A stretch of DNA of 50,956 nucleotides, from the IMG/VR virus record IMGVR_UViG_3300045973_001484, positions 1-50,956 of that record. The stretch is one strand, 5' to 3'. Below are positions 41,601 through 48,886 of the stretch, in pieces (within the stretch, counting starts at the first letter, position 1; every line of letters starts with the position of its first letter). A model generated the notes under the pieces. It was not told the DNA's origin. It searched no databases and saw only the letters and a list, made by a program, of their open reading frames with translations. A program made the translations under genes and the position numbers. The DNA comes from a virus.

Positions 41601-42619
41601 ACATAATCGAAACGAAATCATCTTCCCTGATCATTGCCAGTGAAGTGACAACTACTGCAGTAGTTGTGCAGAATATCGGTGACAGTATCACCTTCAGATC
41701 AACATTCACTGATGCAATAAAAGCAGGCGCATCTGCAACCGGACTTACTTTTACCGGGATCAGAGACTCGTCAACTGCTTTGGTTCAGGTGCCGTGCGAA
41801 GGCTATGGTGGCTGGACATTGGCAATGCACAGCACGGTTGATTCGTCTGGTTTATTTTCCCCGTTCATGCACCCGGTTACAGCAGGGTATCGGTATTTTG
41901 GGAAGACCTCATACTGGATTGCCGCAAATGGCGCATCTCCTGCGTATGCGTATGCAAATTTTAACAGAGTTAAAACCTTGTTCAATCCTGCAACCGGACT
42001 GCTCACAGCCCCTGCAGTGAATGACATTATGGGCAACGGGGCGGGTGCATATGTTGTGTGGAACGGATCATCATGGGTAACAATATTATCAGCTGCTTTC
42101 GGCGGCTTTGAATTGAGCTATGCAAAATACCGTGCAACGTGGGGGATCGCACGCCCTAATATCGTGCATGTATTGCTGGGAACAAACGACTTTTACGGTA
42201 AGCCTCCCGCAGGATTTCCAGCCGTGTATGCTACGTTCAAATCACAATATGATGCACTGATTGCCAGCATCCATGCTGACAGCCCATCCTGTAAAATAAT
42301 CATTGGTATACCTCCATCCTCTGGTCGGCAGGGTGACTTTGGTATATATGCCTCCGAATTATGCAAGCGGGATTACTTCCTGTTGGCGCAATCTCTCATC
42401 GCTGATTACAGCAATAGAGAGGGCGAATTACTTTATCTGGCTGACTATCATTCTATTTTGGACCGTGAGTTTGCATGGGGCAACGCTTCAGAACCGCCAT
42501 TTACCGGGTACACCGGGAGTAATGCTGACGGATTGTATAAGGCTGATCTCGTTCATCCTTTGGATGGGGCGGTTCAGATGGCAAATTTGTACATGGGGAT
42601 TATTCAGGCATTAAGATAA
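38630..42619 (+). CDS. Chimeric baseplate-tail fibre with SGNH hydrolase, 1,329 aa
   Basis: Residues 1-195 are a Gp48/tail-protein-I-like baseplate attachment domain. A carbohydrate-binding-like WRAKADN segment (about 200-240) follows, then Gly-x-x collagen-like triplets (about 247-271), a coiled stretch, and four beta repeats of about 115 residues starting near 350, 493, 636 and 784 (each opens GKN.xNIN and ends WEAY-like). The C-terminus (about 1010-1329) is an SGNH/GDSL hydrolase with Ser1019 in NIGDS, Asn1186 in GTND, Asp1306 and His1309 in DLVHP. It probably deacetylates surface glycans. ATG at 38630 has GGAG upstream. Confidence 0.83.
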   Translation: MNLFWSYFRDSLRFPLIRNLGPLAMLVEGAAVTLDEVRELIIALRDQTQPLRCNDAMLLRFAASRGITRSPNEPELYWLERVRFAYDWWCKGGRSSLLSKSLVDGFNVASAKIINMRREDPTQWASFRLEIDGASGDLLTRLNQIDWAVNEVKPARSKLKHTSLFVSKSDILPFWAGVVLFGETVTHFSGEDFMYVNFKGAFVPGDYNVNDCFRHNGAIWRAKADNSVAPPVDFVDNEHWELLLPPGQKGDKGDTGNIGAQGASGPPGAPGNPYKTYGTLVLATADLANIPDDRLVWINNDTVNTGYYSKLGGVLVKSDSDRVALVEGRATTLESRATIIENGKAPKSYGKNLFNINDADVAVGYYLAIATGALVPTSDFATTGYIPVVAGTTYYLSVKYYIVWYDINKTRISGFDIRASSNTQIAPAGACFMRCTIYPYLTGTLWTKFQVEVSAVGTTWEAYLDQSMLASKAIAMATRDNELDAKKAQIARGKNLVNINAPDVLLNSYINAANGNITFENNNYALTGYIPITGGATYTFSSQHRMCWFTADKIYISGVTIGGGNTLVAPANAVYARVSVTPWSTGTLWTKLQVEEGSAATAWEAYTDQSMLPGRAAALELRATALETSKANIIPGKNKFNINDPDIALNQYVSEANGNLGGFSGYATTGYIPVVAGTTYVVSTKKYLAWYNASKIFISGSPATDANRVQTAPAGAAYLRCSVYPYNTGTLWTEFQVEIGTASTAFEAYYTGVDLSTAIKGTLSADAIPDGLITIPKANFFSVGKNKFNINDSGNVTAKYINSTTGNADPNDSYNATGYIPVTGGATYTLSTKSWLAWYTAAHVYISGSSSSDTNPTQSAPANAAYLRTSVLITGGTQDWLQLQVELGTNKTAWESYGYQLSDPTGGLPIRTAVVSPTSNLAIAPKLYTAVGKEIAVYQETVAGIWPSLQGRIGITLTGSKMTGPSTKLTPASTAGSPLAISVTLANESMDIIETKSSSLIIASEVTTTAVVVQNIGDSITFRSTFTDAIKAGASATGLTFTGIRDSSTALVQVPCEGYGGWTLAMHSTVDSSGLFSPFMHPVTAGYRYFGKTSYWIAANGASPAYAYANFNRVKTLFNPATGLLTAPAVNDIMGNGAGAYVVWNGSSWVTILSAAFGGFELSYAKYRATWGIARPNIVHVLLGTNDFYGKPPAGFPAVYATFKSQYDALIASIHADSPSCKIIIGIPPSSGRQGDFGIYASELCKRDYFLLAQSLIADYSNREGELLYLADYHSILDREFAWGNASEPPFTGYTGSNADGLYKADLVHPLDGAVQMANLYMGIIQALR
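39677..41322 (+). repeat. Four tandem coding repeats in the fibre
   Basis: Units begin at 39677, 40106, 40535 and 40979, with spacers of coiled-coil type between them. Units 1 to 3 are spaced exactly 429 bp and share stretches of near-identical DNA (for example around TTCCAGG and CTACATCCCTGTCGTTGCAG), a sign of recent duplication or gene conversion. Unit 4 is the most divergent. Variation in copy number could change host range. Confidence 0.75.
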
Positions 42620-42693
42620 ACGATAATAAGAGGCGGCGGACTATCTGCGGTTTGTGGTTTATTTAATATAGACAAATTATGGGAGCTGGCAAA

Positions 42694-43467
42694 ATGCCTG
42701 ACTTTAGAGTTCGATATACTGACGCTGGGTTAGCAAAAATGAACGCCTGTGAAGCGGCCGGACAATCACTTAAACTGACCCACATTGCGGTAGGCGACGC
42801 CAACGGTGCGTACTATCCGTTGGAAAATATCCCTCTGCAGACTGAGTTGGTAAACGAGGTTTATCGTGCGGCGATCAATCGTTTGTATGTTGACCTCACC
42901 GATCCTACTCAAATCGTCGGCGAAGCACCAATTTTGCCAGGTGCCGGCCCATTCACTATTCGTGAGGGTGGTGCTTTTGATGTTGACGGTACTTTGGTAT
43001 TTGTCTGGCTAATGCCTATCACAGACGTGCCTGATGTCGCTGACAACAGTGACAAGAGCATCAACATTAGGTTCGTTCGGAAGGTTAGTAACGTCAATAA
43101 CATTACATTGATCACCGATGCTCAAACGGTAATGTCAACACAAGAACATGCCGATTCTCAAGGCGTTGGTTGGAACTCAGGCCATGCGCGTTATATTGCC
43201 ATCAGCGGACCGGTGTTGACGAGTGATCGCATTATCATAGTTGATGCCAGTAGTGGCGATATTCAGTTGAATATGTTGCCGGCCGCATCTCCGGCAGCTA
43301 GGTTGATCAGAATCAAGAAAACTGCTCTGGATCAGAGCGCACATAATGTCATTTTGGTGCCTATGCCGGATGATACTGTGGAAGGGATGATAGAATATAC
43401 GTTTAACGGCCCTGGGGAATGGCATGATTATCTGCCAAATGGTGTGAATAACTGGGAACAATTCTAG
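42694..43467 (+). CDS. Tail-collar fibre protein (P2 GpH-like N-terminal domain)
   Basis: 257 residues. The first 150 match the phage tail-collar fibre domain (FRVRYTDAGLAKMNACEAAG, LTHIAVGDANG, REGGAFD). The C-terminal part is beta-rich. It attaches to the baseplate and may carry or connect a receptor-binding tip. GGGAG at 8 nt supports the ATG at 42694. Confidence 0.72.
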   Translation: MPDFRVRYTDAGLAKMNACEAAGQSLKLTHIAVGDANGAYYPLENIPLQTELVNEVYRAAINRLYVDLTDPTQIVGEAPILPGAGPFTIREGGAFDVDGTLVFVWLMPITDVPDVADNSDKSINIRFVRKVSNVNNITLITDAQTVMSTQEHADSQGVGWNSGHARYIAISGPVLTSDRIIIVDASSGDIQLNMLPAASPAARLIRIKKTALDQSAHNVILVPMPDDTVEGMIEYTFNGPGEWHDYLPNGVNNWEQF

Positions 43468-43475
43468 GAGGATGT

Positions 43476-44102
43476 ATGCAACGAATTAATCTGTTTGTAT
43501 GTAATCTGTTTATGCTCGTTTCATTGGTGTTACCGCAGTCTCAGGCCATTGCGGGGACTGCAGTAACAAGTTTTTCAACAGTGAAAGCAACGACTATATC
43601 TGCAACTAATATTGATGCCAATAAGGTCCGGGCATTGGTAGATGTAGGTGAGGTCAAAGCTTTTTTCCGGGTGCAGTGCCCAACGGGATATTTGCCCTCT
43701 AACGGTTCATCATTTGCTCGTGCAACCTATCCTGATTTGTGGACAGTATGTCAATGGGCTGGATGTGGTGTTGGTAATGGATCAACCACATTCACAACTC
43801 CTGATCTGAGGGGAGAGTTTCTACGAGGTATCGACTCCAATAAAGGGACTGATCCGGACTACGCAACCCGATCAGTTGGTAGTGTGCAGGCTGATACAAT
43901 GCAGCTGATTACAGGGTCATTTGCAATCGATGATAGACAAACTTTGGCAACGGGGGCGTTTCAGATAGGTGACTGGGGAGACTACGGGTCCGGCAGTACT
44001 GGGTCTGGTAATGCAGTGACATTTGATTCATCGCGAGTAGCAAGGACCAGCACGGAAACCAGACCTCATAATGTTGCCGTATTATATTGCATCAGATATT
44101 AG
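43476..44102 (+). CDS. Collar-domain tail protein with export signal, 208 aa
   Basis: Residues 1-27 form a Sec-type signal peptide (basic start, hydrophobic core, SQAIAG cleavage region), and AGGAGG precedes the ATG. The mature part has a phage tail-collar domain (about 60-125: CPTGYLPSNGSSFARATYPDLW, FTTPDLRGEFLRGID) and a beta C-terminus ending TRPHNVAVLYCIRY. Export from the cytoplasm is unexpected for a virion part. The signal may have been captured with a host protein, or the product may work at the cell surface. Confidence 0.75.
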   Translation: MQRINLFVCNLFMLVSLVLPQSQAIAGTAVTSFSTVKATTISATNIDANKVRALVDVGEVKAFFRVQCPTGYLPSNGSSFARATYPDLWTVCQWAGCGVGNGSTTFTTPDLRGEFLRGIDSNKGTDPDYATRSVGSVQADTMQLITGSFAIDDRQTLATGAFQIGDWGDYGSGSTGSGNAVTFDSSRVARTSTETRPHNVAVLYCIRY

Positions 44103-44165
44103 GGTTTGCCGTTTGGTAGGGACTATTTTATAAACCGTCAAGTTAAGTTTGATCACGTCAAGAAG

Positions 44166-44219
44166 ATCGGCGCGGTGACTTATCGCATTTTTTGCGCTAT
44201 TGTTATCGCGCCGCGCTTG
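44166..44219 (-). repeat. Right prophage end with transposase-binding-site candidate
   Basis: Read inward on the minus strand the end begins CAAG, and the 23-bp block at 44166-44188 matches the left-end block in 20 of 23 positions. Both blocks start 31 bp from their end. This defines the right boundary at 44219. Confidence 0.82.
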
Positions 44220-44224
44220 TTTGA
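44220..44224. repeat. Target-site duplication, right copy (TTTGA)
   Basis: Second copy of the 5-bp target, directly before the resumed klcA frame. See 2835-2839. Confidence 0.88.
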
Positions 44225-44393
44225 CGGAATTCTATCAGCGGAAGGATTTGGCCTAACAGTTTCGCTTTACAGCTACAGTAACCTGTCGTTTTCGGAAGAT
44301 CTGGCTGACATATGTGCCGAACAGTTCCATCTACTGCGAGAATTTATGTTTGAACATCATGAATCAAAGTTAATTCTACTGGCCATCGACTGA
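44225..44393 (+). pseudogene. klcA: Antirestriction protein KlcA/ArdB, 3' part
   Basis: Completes the gene begun at 2607: the last base of codon 78, then 55 codons (DGILSAEGFGLTVSLYSYSN, AEQFHLLREF, closing LLAID). The family C-terminus has the same pattern of acidic helix and LLR motif. A frame open from 44106 through the prophage end has no functional meaning. Without the 5' part no protein is made. Confidence 0.9.
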
Positions 44394-44419
44394 CCTGCGT
44401 GGCGACCGATTGACATTTT

Positions 44420-44555
44420 CGGCGGGACGGCCCCAAAAAGGTGGTAAAGGCGGCGAAGGTGGTGTGGCTGGCCGGGGACACCGGGTTCACCCTCTTTCCC
44501 CCCTTTTTTCGGCCCGGTGCGAAAAATGTCTGCGGGAGTGGATGTTCGACTCGCA
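44420..44555. repeat. GC-rich relic related to 49228-49325
   Basis: This part of 44394-44596 shares an ordered series of blocks with 49228-49325: AAAGGTGG, GGCGG/GCCGG plus GAAGG, CACCG, a T/C-rich stretch, CGGCC and CGAAAAATGTC/CGAAAATGTC. It is probably the remains of a coding linker rich in Lys-Gly-Gly codons. No intact gene is visible. Confidence 0.4.
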
Positions 44556-44596
44556 CATCGACACAACTCTAAAATCAAAACTCAATAGTATTGTCT

Positions 44597-45337
44597 TTAA
44601 TGTACTGTAACTGTTTTTCGTAATATTGCAAAAGGGTTAGGCCACTTTCGTCGGGTTTCAACCTCTTGAAAATTGATATTGCCGACGTGGGTGGAAATAT
44701 CAATTTTATCTTTGTTCTTACAAAGCCAGTACATCACATCGCTGGAGGTGTAATATTCAGTAACATCACGGATAAGAAATAGCCGTTGTCGAGACTGATT
44801 GGCCAGTGCCTTCAAAAAACTGAGCTGATGTTTCTCTGTATATGCTCCTTTTACATGCAGCCAGTGTTCTTTTCCGCGTATATCCGTAGCGGACACCATC
44901 CAATTGTTGCGCTGCCCTTTGAATTTCTCATCCGCAACACTACTCATCTGCCGTTTGCAAATCCAGTAAATTGCGGCCTTCTCGGCTTGAGCCCTCCGTT
45001 CAAGCTCTTTGTAATTCATTTCCAGCCATTCCTTAATCTCTGATGCACATCGGTCAATTGGCTGTTGATTGTGATCCATCCTCGGAAAGCCCCATCGATC
45101 AAGGTACTTAGCAATACACGGTATAGATAACGGTTGCTTAAGACGCCGGTTAATCAGGTGCATTACTGCATCTCTATTCCAGAGGTATAGCTGCTGGAAA
45201 TATGGGCCTTCTGGCTTGATTTCAACCTGGAACGGTCGCTTGTTAAATATCACCTGTTGTAATTCATGCTCCAATTCTTCTGACAATGAACGGTCCTTGC
45301 GACGTTTTCGTTCACATTTCACAAGTCTCTCTACCAT
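44597..45337 (-). CDS. IS630-type transposase relative without catalytic residues, 246 aa
   Basis: Residues about 60-200 follow the IS630/Tc1 family: LWNRDAVMHLINRRLKQPLS, IAKYLDRWGFPR, IKEWLEMNYKELERRAQAEKAAIYW, then WMVSAT and FLKALANQSRQRLFLIRD. The catalytic WGDET becomes YWICKRQ and the ending YSPELNP is lost, so only the middle Asp remains. The frame is nevertheless intact. AGAGGTGAT precedes the ATG at 45337. No inverted repeats flank it, so it is not an active insertion sequence. A DNA-binding role after domestication is a fair guess. Confidence 0.65.
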   Translation of the reverse strand: MVERLVKCERKRRKDRSLSEELEHELQQVIFNKRPFQVEIKPEGPYFQQLYLWNRDAVMHLINRRLKQPLSIPCIAKYLDRWGFPRMDHNQQPIDRCASEIKEWLEMNYKELERRAQAEKAAIYWICKRQMSSVADEKFKGQRNNWMVSATDIRGKEHWLHVKGAYTEKHQLSFLKALANQSRQRLFLIRDVTEYYTSSDVMYWLCKNKDKIDISTHVGNINFQEVETRRKWPNPFAILRKTVTVH

Positions 45338-45575
45338 TTTATCACCTCTCGAACTGCACACATTTCATCCGCAAATATAGACAGATATCATCAATAAAGC
45401 CAGTCAAAAAGCGTGCTTGAAGATAGTTGTAACAGGCAGAAATATAGACACATTTCGTTTCCCGTTATATTAATATGCAAGCATATTAAAGACATTTAAT
45501 TAAACTCTCGACAGCCGATATTTACCCATGGTATCGATTGAACAAGACGGACGATCAATCTCAAGGAGGTTAAAA
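45338..45575. promoter_or_regulatory. Divergent promoter region with palindrome and direct repeats
   Basis: Between the leftward transposase relative and the rightward primase lies a perfect 9+2+9 inverted repeat (TTAATATGC with GCATATTAA, 45470-45489) and two copies of AAATATAGACA (45373-45383 and 45440-45450). The palindrome is a strong operator candidate. It could be bound by the transposase relative itself or by an outside regulator. Confidence 0.55.
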
Positions 45576-48335
45576 ATGATGCGGACATGTTTAATGACAC
45601 TGGTGCTGGTTGTGACGACATGCCTGCCGGTCCTAGGTCAAGGGACCAAACCTGACGCAGTGGCGTTAGCGTTAAAATCTACACTTACGTTTGGAGTAAA
45701 CATGGGGAATATGACGAAAGTTGATGTTTGGCACCAAGCGGAGGAATGCTCCTCCGTAGAGACAACTGCAGACGACTATCAAGCTGCAGAACAAAATGGG
45801 TTGCAGATAACTTGCAACCAGAACGAGGAGGTGATCATTACAGAAAATATTGAAGTTTTGGCAACCAGCATTTCAAATGGTGATTTCATTTCAGCCATTT
45901 TCAATCAGCTACCTGAAGGATCGTCAGCAGCTGTATGTAGCAAGTCCGGCGATCCCGAAAATGGTAGTGGTTGGTATGCGCAGCCTGCAGGAACAATCGA
46001 ATTACCAGCAACAGACAACAACTACTCATCGTGTTCCAGCTTTAAGCAGCATGACGGCGAAGCATTCTCCGTCAGGAAGGATCAGTTTGGTGCCTTGCAT
46101 TGTCTGATGCTCGATGACCTCGGGACTAAAATTCCGTTTAACAAATTGGGTGGAATCAAGCTGTCGTGGCGGATCGAAACCAGCCCAGGCAACTATCAGG
46201 GTGGTCTCATTCTGGCTGAACCGATCACCGATTATGCCGAAGCGGAGCGTCTGACCAAGGCCATTAATTCTGCCGGATACAGTGACGCCGGATCAACAGG
46301 TCCGACCCGCTGGTTCCGGTTGCCGAATGCCATCAATGGCAAGGAGAAATACTGGGATGCTGACGGTAATCCATTCAAGTGCCGCCTTGACGAATGGCAT
46401 CCGGAGAGACGCTATACCAAAGATGAAATTGATGAAAAATTGGATCTTGTAATGGTACCGGTAGTATATTCTGTCGCTGAAGCAGTCACCATTGAACACG
46501 GTGGTAATGATGTTTTAACTCCGCGCGCTATCGAAAACCCTGTAATCACCACCCTCAAAAATCGAGGCCTGTGTAAAACACCGCTGGGCTCCGGGAAGTT
46601 TGACATTTCCTGTCCCTGGCGCAATGAACACACTGACGGTGTCGATAGTGGTACCGCATTTTTTGAACCGGATGATATTTACCCAACCGGTGGTTTCAAA
46701 TGCCTTCACGCCCATTGCTCTGACCGGCACATCAAAGATCTGCTTGAGTTTTTGGGTATCTCCAACAGCGAAGCACGTCATAAACCGGTGATTCGCATCG
46801 TTCCGGGCGAAATTCACCGGGTGGTCGATGCTGCTGAACGCCAACTGGCTCAACTCGGCAAGCTGTATCAGTCAGGCGGACTGATTGTTACCGTCACAAC
46901 TGATCCTGTGTCCGGAGATCCTTCTGTACTACCACTCGGTATTTCCTCACTGACCCGACAGTTGTCGGTTGCAGCAACCTGGGAGAAGTTCGATGCACGT
47001 CTTGGCGGGTTTGTACGTTGCGATCCTCCAGCACGACACGTGTCGATTCTGAATGATGCAAAGACATTCCAGCATCTGCCACCACTGGCAGGAGTAACAA
47101 GACAGCCATATTTCCGGGATTCCGATGGTGAACTCGTGACTGAACCGGGATATGACGACAAGTCAAAAATGTTTGGTGTCTTCAATCCACGAGAATTTAT
47201 CATGCCGGGGCTTTCTCTCGAAAATGCCCGTAATGCTCTTGCTTTACTGGAAGAGTTGCTTACGGAGTTCCATTTTGTATCCACCACCGACAAAGCTGCT
47301 GCACTCGCGGCAATATTTACTGCTGTTGTCAGAACGTCCTTACCCCATGCCCCTGCCTTCCACATCAAAGCGCCAGTTTTTGGTAGCGGAAAGTCTTATC
47401 TGTGTGAGGTAATCGGTGCTTTCGCCGGTCCAGGGCTAAACTCAAAAGTCAGCTATCCGGCGACTTCCGAGGAAGCAACCAAAACTATCTTGTCATTACT
47501 TTTAACATGTCCAAGCGTAATTGAATTCGACGACATGTCGTCTGACTGGACACCCTTCGGTACCATTATGCGGATGTTAACAGCTGAACAAATCACTGAC
47601 CGTATCCTTGGCGCTTCAAAAACAGCCACCGTTTCGACACGCACCCTCTTTCTCGGCTCCGGTAACAATGTTGGGCCGGTACGCGATTTACTCCGGCGTG
47701 TACTGACCATTCAAATTGATCCGCGATGTGCCACGCCTGCAACAATAACATATCGGGGGAATCCCCTTGAAATAGTCCGTAAGGAACGCGGTAAGTATGT
47801 CGCTGCGGTATTGACCATAATCCTCGCCTGGCGGGCTTGTGGCTCACCAATGACGGCGTGTGACAGCATCGTCACCTATAGCGGGGCCTGGTCAAATTAC
47901 TGCCGTCAACCGCTGATATGGCTCGGGTATCCCGATCCGGCGTCTGCCCTGATTGAACAGGTTAAGCATGATCCGGATGCAGAACCTCTTGCGCACTTGA
48001 TGTCGGAATGGTTCCGGGCATTCGGATCAATCGCAACCACCGTCCGTAAAGCCGTTGAGACAGCTATCGGTAAAGGATTTATGGAAGGAGATTCTGAACT
48101 CCATGATGCAATTCGCGAGTTTCCCGTGGAAGAACGAGGGGTTATCAATCGCACTAAACTCGGCTGGATACTCAAGAAAAACGCTAACCGCATAATCGAC
48201 AACATGGAATTCCAGCGGGATGGGGCGGATGGCCGAACGGCCTGGAAAGTAGTCAAGATTCAGCAAAAAAAACCACCTGCTTCGCCTGATTTACCGGAGA
48301 GACCGGAATTTGTCAGTCAGGAAGAACCGTTTTAA
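45576..48335 (+). CDS. RepB-type primase/helicase of the integrative element, 919 aa
   Basis: A RepB/AEP primase domain spans about residues 85-260 (MLDDLGTK with Asp180/Asp181, ETSPGNYQGGL, RWFRLPNAINGK). A CHC2-like zinc module follows (ISCPWRNEHTDG, FKCLHAHCSD), and then an ATPase with GSGKS (603-607) and EFDDM (Asp652). It should prime and unwind DNA for replication of the excised element. The best SD (AAGGAGG) leads to a start whose first 23 residues look like a Sec signal, odd for a primase. An in-frame ATG at 45702 with GGAG would give a normal N-terminus of 877 residues. Confidence 0.82.
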   Translation: MMRTCLMTLVLVVTTCLPVLGQGTKPDAVALALKSTLTFGVNMGNMTKVDVWHQAEECSSVETTADDYQAAEQNGLQITCNQNEEVIITENIEVLATSISNGDFISAIFNQLPEGSSAAVCSKSGDPENGSGWYAQPAGTIELPATDNNYSSCSSFKQHDGEAFSVRKDQFGALHCLMLDDLGTKIPFNKLGGIKLSWRIETSPGNYQGGLILAEPITDYAEAERLTKAINSAGYSDAGSTGPTRWFRLPNAINGKEKYWDADGNPFKCRLDEWHPERRYTKDEIDEKLDLVMVPVVYSVAEAVTIEHGGNDVLTPRAIENPVITTLKNRGLCKTPLGSGKFDISCPWRNEHTDGVDSGTAFFEPDDIYPTGGFKCLHAHCSDRHIKDLLEFLGISNSEARHKPVIRIVPGEIHRVVDAAERQLAQLGKLYQSGGLIVTVTTDPVSGDPSVLPLGISSLTRQLSVAATWEKFDARLGGFVRCDPPARHVSILNDAKTFQHLPPLAGVTRQPYFRDSDGELVTEPGYDDKSKMFGVFNPREFIMPGLSLENARNALALLEELLTEFHFVSTTDKAAALAAIFTAVVRTSLPHAPAFHIKAPVFGSGKSYLCEVIGAFAGPGLNSKVSYPATSEEATKTILSLLLTCPSVIEFDDMSSDWTPFGTIMRMLTAEQITDRILGASKTATVSTRTLFLGSGNNVGPVRDLLRRVLTIQIDPRCATPATITYRGNPLEIVRKERGKYVAAVLTIILAWRACGSPMTACDSIVTYSGAWSNYCRQPLIWLGYPDPASALIEQVKHDPDAEPLAHLMSEWFRAFGSIATTVRKAVETAIGKGFMEGDSELHDAIREFPVEERGVINRTKLGWILKKNANRIIDNMEFQRDGADGRTAWKVVKIQQKKPPASPDLPERPEFVSQEEPF

Positions 48336-48346
48336 ACAATACGCAA

Positions 48347-48378
48347 CTCCTCCGGTACACAATACCGTGCCGGAGGGG
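48347..48378 (+). promoter_or_regulatory. Hairpin leader, copy 1
   Basis: A 12-bp stem with G-T pairs (48347-48358 with 48367-48378) lies just after the primase gene. It is followed by GGTACAAA and ATTAAAAAGGAA before the ATG at 48410. The same layout precedes the paralogue at 48887. Confidence 0.55.
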
Positions 48379-48409
48379 TACAAACTTACACATTAAAAAG
48401 GAACTTTAC

Positions 48410-48721
48410 ATGCAAATCGATAATCAAAATACAACAACCATTCTCTGCAATGGCCGCCGGGTTGATACGGCTTTTCTCGACCTGATTCATGAGGTCGTCC
48501 AAGACAGGATTACAACAATACCTTATGACGTACCATACACATTGAAGCAAATATGCGGCAAAGATTTCTGGGAACAGCTTGAAGACAGTGAAGTCGAACG
48601 TGCTGGCTACTGCATGTCCCATCTTGTGGCAACGAATGCAGTGGATATGGAGGAGGTTGGTAAAGATATCCACAATGCCAAGTTGTACCGACGCATCAAT
48701 CGTTCGGACACTGTGGATTGA
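48410..48721 (+). CDS. Conserved hypothetical protein, paralogue 1, 103 aa
   Basis: Contains YTLKQICGKDFWEQLEDSE then AGYCMSHLV, a pattern I associate with small conserved proteins of phages and integrative elements; no activity is known. AAGGAAC precedes the ATG. A diverged, shorter paralogue lies 166 bp downstream. A terminator-like hairpin follows. Confidence 0.65.
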   Translation: MQIDNQNTTTILCNGRRVDTAFLDLIHEVVQDRITTIPYDVPYTLKQICGKDFWEQLEDSEVERAGYCMSHLVATNAVDMEEVGKDIHNAKLYRRINRSDTVD

Positions 48722-48731
48722 TCCCAAAGAG

Positions 48732-48759
48732 GTCGGGATATCGGCGGTGGTATCCCGAC
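48732..48759 (+). terminator. Terminator-like hairpin
   Basis: GTCGGGATA pairs perfectly with TATCCCGAC around 10 nt and is followed by TTTAT. Ends the transcript of paralogue 1. Confidence 0.6.
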
Positions 48760-48826
48760 TTTATCCGATGTGTGGCCGCGAAAAGTCAGCCTTGACGATG
48801 ATCCGGTTTAGGCCCACGCAACACTT

Positions 48827-48855
48827 CCACCGGGTGCCTCTAAAATGCCCGGTGG
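48827..48855 (+). promoter_or_regulatory. Hairpin leader, copy 2
   Basis: CCACCGGG pairs perfectly with CCCGGTGG around 13 nt, followed by TACAAA and ATTAAAGGAA before the ATG at 48887, mirroring copy 1. The stems differ in sequence but keep pairing, as expected for a selected structure. Confidence 0.55.
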
Positions 48856-48886
48856 TACAAATCAACTTATTAAAGGAATTCTACCC

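Larger units (their letters stand above)
2840..44219. mobile_element. Complete Mu-like transposable prophage, 41,380 bp
   Basis: The order is that of Mu: leftward repressor, rightward Ner-like gene, transposase A, ATPase B, semi-essential genes with Gp16/GemA, lysis, terminase, portal, minor head, protease/scaffold, capsid, contractile tail, baseplate and fibres. The boundaries come from the split klcA frame, the 5-bp duplication and matching ends (5'-CAAG at both, with a related 23-bp site starting 31 bp inside each). All expected functional modules are present and open, so the prophage may be inducible. It lacks recognisable com/mom genes and a fibre-switching invertase. Confidence 0.93.

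Noticed and set aside
38630-44102. Invertible tail-fibre segment like the Mu G loop
   Set aside because: No inverted repeats of recombination-site type and no Gin-like serine invertase were found.
42620-44219. com/mom DNA-modification genes expected at the right end of Mu
   Set aside because: No frame with such features lies between the collar genes and the right end.
44106-44224. Open frame through the right prophage end that joins the klcA 3' part as a 95-residue protein
   Set aside because: The first 40 residues are encoded by the prophage terminus with its inverted site; only the part from 44225 has family similarity.
44597-45361. Complete IS630 insertion sequence
   Set aside because: No terminal inverted repeats or TA duplication were seen and the catalytic motif is lost.
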